Notes under the pieces: generated by a model
What the model saw: the letters and a program-made list of their open reading frames with translations, nothing else
What the model was told of the DNA's origin: nothing
Database searches by the model: none
Shown here: positions 34,501 through 41,030 of the stretch, piece after piece
How the letters are laid out: each line of letters begins with the position of its first letter
Numbering within the stretch: position 1 is the stretch's first letter
Translations under genes and position numbers: made by a program
Assembly (NCBI GenBank): GCA_030604905.1
Contig: JAUVVA010000004.1
Location: 1-64,000 of the forward strand
Reading direction: 5' to 3'
DNA from: Verrucomicrobiota bacterium
GTDB taxonomy: Bacteria; Verrucomicrobiota; Verrucomicrobiia; Opitutales; Opitutaceae
Length of the DNA stretch: 64,000 bases

Positions 34501-34734
34501 GCCCCCCTCGCCGGCAGCCTGGAGAACCGCGGCGACTTTCTCGTCGGCGGCGGCCCCGGCTTGCCGCACCTCGCCGGCGACATCGAGTTCCTCCGCGTCG
34601 CCCAATCCACGCTCGCCGCCTCCCGCACCAGCATCGAGGAACTCCACGCCTGGCAATTTGCCGGCCCCCACTTCCGCGACTTCGCCGGCAACCCGCGGGA
34701 GGCTGAAACGGCCGCGGGAGCGTTGGTGAAGTAG
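31531..34734 (+). CDS. Large secreted beta-helix protein with C-terminal LamG-like domain
   Basis: 1067 residues from ATG 31531 with a signal peptide (LLPALTLALAPLLPAQ). RYIDFADGDDNATGESQTNAW is the typical start of right-handed parallel beta-helix hydrolases and lyases; the helix extends to about residue 700 with many short strands (LTHLAVSGLTFRFTG, VEHVDVLRNRLERIGYR, GNVLHRIAGWGLSVFGG). Residues about 880-1060 form a LamG/concanavalin-like sandwich with the hallmark GDWHHLVAEFDRATNRLTLYLDG. The catalytic residues and family (GH141-like, polysaccharide lyase or other) cannot be fixed by eye. The gene faces the GH74/GH43 operon across a shared operator-like site, which suggests a common inducer. 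It likely binds and cuts a pectin- or hemicellulose-type polymer. Confidence 0.78.
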   Translation: MTHLRPLLPALTLALAPLLPAQLPGQPFTWQQRNAEVLPQGDLRWSPQPYRFAAGATVRYIDFADGDDNATGESQTNAWKRHPWDPEATGTAKAFKPSGPVTYVFKRGVEYRGQLIVPPATRAPAEAGEPIRLTSDPEWGQGQAVFLGSERVTRWSRGGTPDMREPQKVWRAELDFAPRTLWVLGQDGSAQRQPLARHPNWRESDPQDPMSEWPVWENPEWWKNGNRFHTTEVKGRKRHQGVSRKVFDRPAADYVGATVWTEWGIVMGSPYPAQVEAFDDAKKAVAFRGPWTWEQQETIMTGNRFHLEDKPWMLDEPGEFWVRRGEGGRKSVIYFRPPEDKDPNTLRIEAGRRLNFIEATELTHLAVSGLTFRFTGVHWDYNIPSWAHPDLKNAVIRLSGPAGSLAVSHCVFEHVNMAARVTAPEPGAGRIGLVRLADNIVRDTDHGAFTVLSNFGRPEHGAVLAADPAAGRVEHVDVLRNRLERIGYRIISGEHGHAVDIRFPHTSEMSGNVLHRIAGWGLSVFGGKPSDGGRHIAALDAPFSRHLIHHNRVEDVLLKSNDWGAIETWQGGPFYVWNNVVINPRAFKNWTAVNLKPDGVPSFGHAYYMDGSFKNYLFNNIAMGRSSKLGTKEVNTSAVQGIIGFENTFFHNTFFRFANGTRQQQPDAGRLRFTANVFEDITAFVFRNADPKDAAPDPNAAHFKQGGAFDYRTLGYSRNVFFNTPGRFVFEETGVAHPAPAPFADALRRVGAQASATGVVADRPPLRAPAQGDFRPSANSPAIGQGVRVFVPWGLRGVVGEWSFVRNAAAPALVLDESWYMHAAHTTRERYHRAPRPHLRGMNVSAADYVAGPLENWADGPGALRLDGRSRFLALPAAEAEGSGSAGDHRGVNIRGGDLLIEVYFRAESPDAVLVRKQAADDGPGYQLALKAGRPAFHVRDAAGVSGKVLGDSEPLHRGDWHHLVAEFDRATNRLTLYLDGRMLGSSTSDAPLAGSLENRGDFLVGGGPGLPHLAGDIEFLRVAQSTLAASRTSIEELHAWQFAGPHFRDFAGNPREAETAAGALVK

Positions 34735-34819
34735 CCCGTGCCATCGGGAGCGACGGCAGCTTCCTCCCACGCCCCAACGAGCGCGGGGCAGGCAGCTCCT
34801 GCGCTTGCTGAGTCGCCCG

Positions 34820-34836
34820 GGGGCCGTGAAGGCCCC
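34820..34836. other. Short GC hairpin between two secreted-protein genes
   Basis: GGGGCC and GGCCCC arms with a GTGAA loop, 86 bases after the beta-helix stop and 82 before the next start. No T run follows; it may be a processing or stabilising hairpin. Confidence 0.35.
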
Positions 34837-34917
34837 GTGAATTCGCCCGCCACGGAATGCGACACATTGCCGCGACCCTCCGGCGTAGCGCACCGTGCCG
34901 CGTCCCCCCCCCGAACC

Positions 34918-37293
34918 ATGACGCTTCGTCGATTCCTCGTTCCGGCCTTCTCGCTGCTCCTCGTCGGCCACGCCCTCGTCTCTCCGCTCCACGCCACGGC
35001 GGCAGACGAACGCGTCTTCTATCTCGGCGGCGCCGGCAACGAGGAGCTGTTCGACGCGTATCGGCTCTCCGACGGGCGCTGGCTGCTCGCCGGGCGCGCG
35101 ACGGCGCTCGACTGGCTGCCGGCCGGCACGCCGGTGACGGTCGCGAACGTCGGCTCCCTGATCAACAGCCCCAACTCCACCCGGAACTGGATCGGCTTTC
35201 TCCTCGTTGTATCCGCGGACCTGCGACAGATCGAGCGCTGCTGGCACCTGCCCAAGGGCGCCGCGGAAAGCATCCGCCGCATCCGCGGCACCGAGGTGCC
35301 CGGCGATCGCACCGGCGACCTCTACATCTCGGGCAACGTGGCCCGCAACTCCTGGGGCGACACCCAGGGCGGCTACTTCGTCGCGAAGCTGGATGACAAC
35401 TTCCTCTCCGGCACCCCCTCCGACCTCGCCTGGGCCGTCAACATGAGCGCGCGGGGCGAGTTGAAGGACAACCAACCCTGGGACGTGGCGAAGGCGGGTG
35501 GCGACACCCTTCTGGTCGCCGTGACCGGCTATCCCCACAGCCCCGACTGGATGGCGGCCGAGTTCTTCGACGGCGCAGGGAAACCCCGGACGCTCCCAAA
35601 TCTTCGCGCCAACAACCGCGGGCAGATCGTCCTCAAGACAAATTCGACCGGCGACTTTCGCTCCTGGACCTACGCCGACCACGCCGCCACCACCTCCGAC
35701 ACCAACGGCGGCTTGCGGCGCGGCCGCTGGCCCATGGACGCCTTGTTCGACGGCCCCTATGGCCTCCCCGGCAACGGCGCCGGTCGCGGCTACACCGGCT
35801 ATCGCACCACCAGCTACGCCGGCCACATTTCCGCGGTGGTCCTGGACCGCCGCACCAACGATTTTTACCTCGGCGCGAACCACAAGACCGCGCTGCCCGA
35901 CAACAAGCCCGACTTCGAGCCCTGGGTCATCTCCTACGCCGCCGACGGCACCATGCGGTGGTGGTCCCGCCTCTACTCCGAATGGCGCGACAGCACCAGC
36001 GGCCCGCTCGCCAATGGCGCGATCGACATCGACCTCGACAGCAACAACGACGGCGTCCTCGACCGCTCCAGCGAAGGCCTGCTCTCCACGCCCGACCAGT
36101 ATGTGGACGCTCTCGCGATCGACTACGCGCACGACAAGCTGATCGTCGGCGCCCGCAGCCACGGCAACAACACGAGCAACTTTTGGTCCGGCACCGCCGC
36201 CTCCATCCCCGGTGCCCCCCCGGGCTACAGCGGCTTCCAACGCCAGTTCACCGGCACCGTCGGCAACGTGCACATCTCGTGGCTCGGTCGCCACGATCTC
36301 GAGGACGGCACCCTTCGCGGCGCCACCTACCTGGCCGGCTTTGACCGATTCGGGAACGTCAACGCCTCTGGCGGCTACTCCGATCCCAATCTAGCCGGCT
36401 GGCCCAATGTGAACAGCGGGTGGCCGAACCTCAACACCACCCGTATCCGGCCCAACCGCCTCGTCGTGGACGCCACCGGGCGGGTGATCGTGATCGGCGT
36501 CGCGCCGCGGCTCGCCACCACCAAGACCGCATGGCAACCCCTCCTGCCACCCCCTGCCGTCGCCCCCTGGCATGAATTCGTGCGCATCTACTCGCCCGGT
36601 CTCGACCAGTTGCTCTACGGCAGCGCGCTGGTCGGCGCCTTCACCTACCCGGGAGGAGCGACCAACGTCGAACCCGAAGGAGCCGAAGGCGTCTCCATCA
36701 ACGGCGTCGCCGCCGCGCCTGGTGGCGTCCTGGTCGTGGGTGGCGGACTGGAGACCAACGGCGCTCCGCAGGGGAATCCCATCCGCCAAGGCGACGCACC
36801 CACATGGGCCCGCGGTGCGCGTGCCGCCGCGGACGGGCTGGTTGCCCGCCTCGCCCTACCCGGCACCACCGCGCAGACCTTCGCCGCCTGGAGTCTCGGC
36901 CACCTCGGCCGCGCTGATGCGCCCTGGGACGCGGACCCTGACGGCGACGGAATCCCCAACCTTGTTGAATACGCGCTCGGCCTCTCGCCCACCGCGCCCG
37001 ACGCCACTGGCGACGCCCTCTCGCCCCACGTCGATACGCTCCCCGGCGCCGGCCCGCGCCTGCGCCTTCAAGTGCGACGCGACCCGGGGCGTCACGACGT
37101 CCGGCTGTCCGTCGAGGCGAGTTCCAACCTCGTTGAGTGGGTGGAGATCGCCCGCAGCGAGGCGGGCGGCTCCTTCCGCGGTCCCGGCTACGTCAGCGGC
37201 GAGGTGGCTGGCGACGCACCGCGCACCGTGGAGATCGGCGACCCGGAGCCTTCCGAACGGCGCTTTCTCCGCCTGCGCGCCACGCGCCCCTAG
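34918..37293 (+). CDS. Secreted protein of unknown function with C-terminal Verrucomicrobial module
   Basis: 791 residues from ATG 34918, with a signal peptide (FLVPAFSLLLVGHALVSP). I recognise no enzyme family. Residues about 40-650 alternate short beta-strands with loops that look like a propeller: RVFYLGGAGNEELFDAYRL, GDLYISGNVARNSWGDTQGG, YFVAKLDDNFL, LRPNRLVVDATGRVIVIG. One loop, IDIDLDSNNDGVLDRSSEG (about 374-392), resembles an EF-hand-like calcium site. The last ~110 residues (DADPDGDGIPNLVEYALGLS to RRFLRLRAT) are the module shared with the proteins at 17592 and 27142, here with a full set of Asp residues. It follows the beta-helix gene on the same strand and may share its substrate. 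It could be a surface binding protein. Confidence 0.72.
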   Translation: MTLRRFLVPAFSLLLVGHALVSPLHATAADERVFYLGGAGNEELFDAYRLSDGRWLLAGRATALDWLPAGTPVTVANVGSLINSPNSTRNWIGFLLVVSADLRQIERCWHLPKGAAESIRRIRGTEVPGDRTGDLYISGNVARNSWGDTQGGYFVAKLDDNFLSGTPSDLAWAVNMSARGELKDNQPWDVAKAGGDTLLVAVTGYPHSPDWMAAEFFDGAGKPRTLPNLRANNRGQIVLKTNSTGDFRSWTYADHAATTSDTNGGLRRGRWPMDALFDGPYGLPGNGAGRGYTGYRTTSYAGHISAVVLDRRTNDFYLGANHKTALPDNKPDFEPWVISYAADGTMRWWSRLYSEWRDSTSGPLANGAIDIDLDSNNDGVLDRSSEGLLSTPDQYVDALAIDYAHDKLIVGARSHGNNTSNFWSGTAASIPGAPPGYSGFQRQFTGTVGNVHISWLGRHDLEDGTLRGATYLAGFDRFGNVNASGGYSDPNLAGWPNVNSGWPNLNTTRIRPNRLVVDATGRVIVIGVAPRLATTKTAWQPLLPPPAVAPWHEFVRIYSPGLDQLLYGSALVGAFTYPGGATNVEPEGAEGVSINGVAAAPGGVLVVGGGLETNGAPQGNPIRQGDAPTWARGARAAADGLVARLALPGTTAQTFAAWSLGHLGRADAPWDADPDGDGIPNLVEYALGLSPTAPDATGDALSPHVDTLPGAGPRLRLQVRRDPGRHDVRLSVEASSNLVEWVEIARSEAGGSFRGPGYVSGEVAGDAPRTVEIGDPEPSERRFLRLRATRP

Positions 37294-38887
37294 TCTAGCG
37301 CGAAGTCTCCGATGGCCACGGCCCAATCCGAGGTGAAGGGAAAGGTGATGGTCTGGGCCGAGGCGCTCAGCAGCCCCAGATCGGTCTCGGCGTAAGCGGC
37401 CTTGGTGTTGACCGCGATGGCGCGGCGAGTGCCCGTCGCGCCCGTGAGATTGATGTGGAGGTTAGAGGCGTCTCGGCGGTAGAGCACCCAGTGGCTGCGC
37501 GCGGAGTTCACCAAGATGCGGGTCATGCTGTTGTTGCTGAGCGTCTGGTTCACGTGCAGGTCGGCGCGGAAGCGGCGATGGGTGTTCCAAAAGGTGCCGT
37601 GGGTTCGCAGTTGGGCTTTGTTGGGATAGGGATGGGAGGCCTCGCCCGCGCTTTGTCCGTCGACGTTCAACAAGTTCCCCCAAATGGCGGCCAGGCCGCC
37701 CGCCATGTTGAGTTCCCACATTAGGGTGCGCGTGCGGTCGGCGCTCAAATCCTTGGCCGCGTGCGTGGGGTTGTTGCGGATGCGGAAGCGGTCTTCGGTG
37801 AACGAGGGGCGGCCCGGCCGGTCCAGCATCGTCGCAACCCAGCCGTTGAAATCGTAGAGGGTTTGGTGCTGCTCGTAGCCGACGTAATCCAGCCCCTCAT
37901 AAAACTGGGACGTGGCGACTTCGTTCTTGCGGCCCCGCGAGCCGAGGAAGTGGTGCCAGCCGAGGTGCTGATGTTGGTAGGTGTGCCAGGCCTCCTGCAT
38001 GGCGGAGGAGGACCACTCGAAGACATCGAACCCGTAGCCCATGGTCCAGCCGGGGAGAGGGCCGGGCCGGGCGCCGATGTAGCGTAGAAGGCGGCGGTCG
38101 ACGACGCCGTTATGGCCGCCCATGTTGCTGGTGGCGCTGGTGGTCAAGGTCTGGTGGCGCTCCGCGCGCCCCACATCCATAGGTGGACCTGTGCGCCGCG
38201 GGCGTGCGCATCGATGATGAGGCCTTCCAAGGCCCTGAAGGTCTCTGGGTCGGGCGAGGTTTTGCTGTCATTCAGGTCGCTGTTGGAGCTGAAGCGGTTG
38301 CCGTTGGCGTTATGCTTGAACCAGAAAGCGGCCATCGAATTCAGGTTCACTCCGGTGAAGCCGTGGCCGTCGATGAATTCGTCGAGCAGGGCGGCCCGCT
38401 TGGCGGGGCTGTTGTAGTTGCTGGGCGTCTGTTCCAGCATGACCAAGTGGGGCGTCACGGCACGATTTGTCCCTGTCCACCCCCACTTGTCTCCGTCCAT
38501 GCGCTGCAACATCCCATCGACCACCTGCTCGGTCACGACGAGCGAGCCCGTGAGCCCATCAAGGGGACCGTGGCTGGAGTGAGACCGATAAGTCCATTGT
38601 CCGGGAATCGTGCCGGTGAAGCGCCATTTCCACGTGTTGTTGCCATCGTAGAACATCCCGGTGCGGTGGGTGGCGCCGGTGCTGGTGTGGGTGACGGTGA
38701 CATAGGCCTCCACATCGAAGGGGTTGTTGCTCCAGCCGGTGTAGGTCCTGCTCCACTCCAGATGAGGGCGCCATTGGGTGACCGTTTGCGCCTTCATCGA
38801 CCAGACCCCCGGCAGCAAGCCAAGCAGCAGGAAGACATGTCCGCACAGCCGTGCGCCGCGCCAAGCGGCCACGGGGCTCCGGAGCAT
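37290..38887 (-). pseudogene. Frameshifted DUF5060-type glycoside hydrolase
   Basis: Two overlapping minus frames belong to one protein. The upstream frame runs from ATG 38887 (signal peptide LCGHVFLLLGLLPGVWS) through a DUF5060-like domain (MFYDGNNTWKWRFTGTIPG) into the barrel (EFIDGHGFTGVNLNSM) and ends at TGA 38144 right after VHLWMWG. The second frame picks up with RHQTLTTSATSNMGGHNG and runs to 37290, giving the rest of the barrel (YGFDVFEW, HLGWHHFLGSRG) and a C-terminal beta-domain. The switch falls in the GC run at 38150-38175, where one base seems to be missing. It may be a true pseudogene, a sequencing error or, less likely, a programmed shift. The intact protein would be about 530 residues and secreted. 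It ends inside the stop codon of the convergent gene at 37293. Confidence 0.75.
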
Positions 38888-39023
38888 GGCACCGCGGATA
38901 CCTCCGCCGGGGGACGGGGCGGCTAGAGACGTGGCGAGCACACTGAAGCAGGCGGCGAGCAGACGGCACAACGGGGCGAACGGGGCATTTTTCACGGCGG
39001 GTCGCCTTGAGTCGCGATTTTTT

Positions 39024-39044
39024 GGATACAGGATATGGGTATCC
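39024..39044. promoter_or_regulatory. Inverted repeat GGATAC-N9-GTATCC
   Basis: Six-base perfect arms, 137 bases upstream of the frameshifted hydrolase. The spacer contains another GGATAT. The right arm with its neighbour, GTATCCG, is also found in the operator-like repeat at 45508-45528, so both could be targets of the same LacI protein. Confidence 0.4.
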
Positions 39045-39492
39045 GCACGGGGAGAAAGCCGCGCATCGCGTAGGCCTCGTCGGCGGTGTCTGGGCGTGAG
39101 ACCGCACGAATGCGGGTGCAGCCAGTGCGATGCGAACGCCACGGCGTGGGCGCGGGTCCAAACGGCGGGCCCGGCGAGGCGAGCTTGGGAGCGGGTGCAT
39201 CACGGCGGCCGCGTGCTGTGCGGGAATCGGAAGAGGGACTGAGTCGGGCTAATGCCAGTAGCCGCTTGATTGGGACTTTGGGAGGGTTGCGGCTCCGCCC
39301 CTCGCGCCGGCAGCGGGTGCGACGGGCCGCTCCTGAAAAACGTGGACGCCGAGGACGACGTCTCTCCGGGTGCAGCCCACGGAGGGATGTCCAGAGGCTT
39401 TCAGCAGTCGGTCTGAAAGCCCTTGATCGGGGCATTGGACAGGCGGCCGGCGGACGCTCACGTCTCGGAAGCGTCGGCGGGGCCTGCATACC

Positions 39493-39523
39493 GCTGAAAG
39501 CCGGCCCGAAGGCCGGCTTCAGC
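39493..39523 (-). terminator. Stable hairpin with UUCG-type loop after the G8-protein gene
   Basis: On the minus strand GCTGAAGCCGGCC and GGCCGGCTTTCAGC form a stem with one bulged base, closed by a C(TTCG)G tetraloop. It starts 45 bases after the stop at 39568. No T run follows, so it may protect the 3' end of the mRNA rather than terminate it. Confidence 0.55.
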
Positions 39524-39567
39524 TTGCTGTCCAAGTAGGCAGGGGGCCGCGGTTGCGGGATCTGCTC

Positions 39568-41030
39568 CTATTGCGTGATCACGATACGCGCGCCGTTGGA
39601 GCTTTCGCGGGTCGAGATGCCCGTCCAGCTGCTCAGGTTGGTGCGGATGGCGAGCGAGATAACCTTGTCGCCCGCGACTTCGGCCGCGACCGCGTTGGTG
39701 ATGTCGATCTCCACCCAGGTGCCGGAACCCGATGCGGGCTGGGTCACCGAGCCGATGGAGGCCCCGTAGCCGGGCACCGAGCCCGACTGCGTCCACGAAT
39801 CGCCATTGGCGAGGTGGGCGGTGAAGGTCGCCGCGGAGCAACCGCTGGGCAGGTGCAGGCGGAGCTTGGCGGACGAAACGGAACTCACGCCCGAGAGGCT
39901 GAACTTGAAGTAGGCGTAGTTCCACATGCTCGCGCTGATCGCGGTGTTCGTGCCTGCGGCGTTGTCCGACTGGGTGTCACGATCGTCGCTGGCGAAGACG
40001 GTGACGGCCGCCGGAGCTTCGGGCTTGGCGCTGACTTGGGAGGAGTTCGCGCTTTCGCCACCGCTGTTCGTGGCGGAGACCACATAGTGGTAGGTCGTGC
40101 CGTTGGTGAGGCCCGTGTCCGCGTAGGAGGTGGACGTGAGGTTGCTCGCGACGACGCTGTAGCCGGAGCCGCTCGTGGTGGAGCGCTTGACCGTGTAGCT
40201 CGTGGCGCCGGTGGAGGCGGACCACGAGAGCGTGACCGAGCCGTTGCCGGCGCTGGCGGACAGGTTGCCGGGGGCGGCGGGGGCGCTCACCGCGTCGATC
40301 ACCAAGCGCGGCGCGTGGTCGCTTTCCTTGGTGTTGAGGCCGGTCCAGGAGCCTAGGTTGGTGACCAGGGCGATGGAGATCACCTTGTCGCCGGCCGCCT
40401 CGGACCGCACCGCGGACGTGACGTCGATCTCGAGCCAGGTGCCCGACGCGGAGGACGGTAGGGTGGCCGAGCCGATCGACGCGCCGTAGCCCGGAACCGA
40501 ACCGGACTGCGTCCACGAGTCGCTGTTGGCGAGGTGGGCGGTGAAGGTGACGGCGGAGGAGCCGCTGGGCAGGCGCACGCGCAACCTCGCGGAGGAGACG
40601 GACGAAACGTCCGCGAGGCTGAACTTGAAGTAGGCGTGGTTCCAGAGGCTGGCGCTGATGGCGGTGTTCGTCCCGGCGGCGTTGTCGGACTGCGTGTCGC
40701 GGTCATCCGAGGCCAGGATCGTCACGGTCGCGCCACCGCTGCCACCGCCGCCGGGGGCGACAGGCTGAGCGCTGGCTTGGGCGGAGTTGGCGCTCTCCCC
40801 GGCGCTGTTGGAGGCGGAGACGACGTAGTGGTAGGTCGTGCCGTTGGTCAGACCGGCGTCGTTGTAGGACGTGGCGGTCAGATTATTGGCGACGACGCTG
40901 TAACCCGAGCCGCTGGTGGTGGAGCGCTTCACGGTGTAGCTCGTGGCGCCGCTGGAGGCGGACCAAGAGAGCGTGACCGAAGCGTTGCCCGCGGTGGCGG
41001 ACAGCCCGGTGGGCGCCGCGGGAGCGGTGA
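39568..41030 (-). repeat. Tandem FN3-CBM96 duplication inside the G8 gene
   Basis: Two successive units of about 720-740 bases (about 40288-41030 and 39568-40287) each encode one FN3 domain and one CBM96-like domain with long stretches of near-identical DNA, for example over the DDRDTQSDN and GSVPGYGASIGS parts. A further FN3 copy lies at about 41035-41300. Such repeats can recombine and are prone to copy-number change and to misassembly. Confidence 0.75.

Larger units (their letters stand above)
38888..39567. other. Intergenic region upstream of the frameshifted hydrolase
   Basis: No gene is supported here. It holds an inverted repeat with GGATAC and GTATCC arms (39024-39044), a promoter-like A/T patch just before it, and a very stable hairpin near the end of the G8-protein gene (39493-39523). 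Frames crossing the region have no family motif and Arg-rich shadow composition. Confidence 0.5.

Noticed and set aside
32080-36294. Long minus-strand open frame opposite the beta-helix gene and its neighbour
   Set aside because: Same shadow composition, spans two clear plus-strand genes with signal peptides, no recognisable domain.
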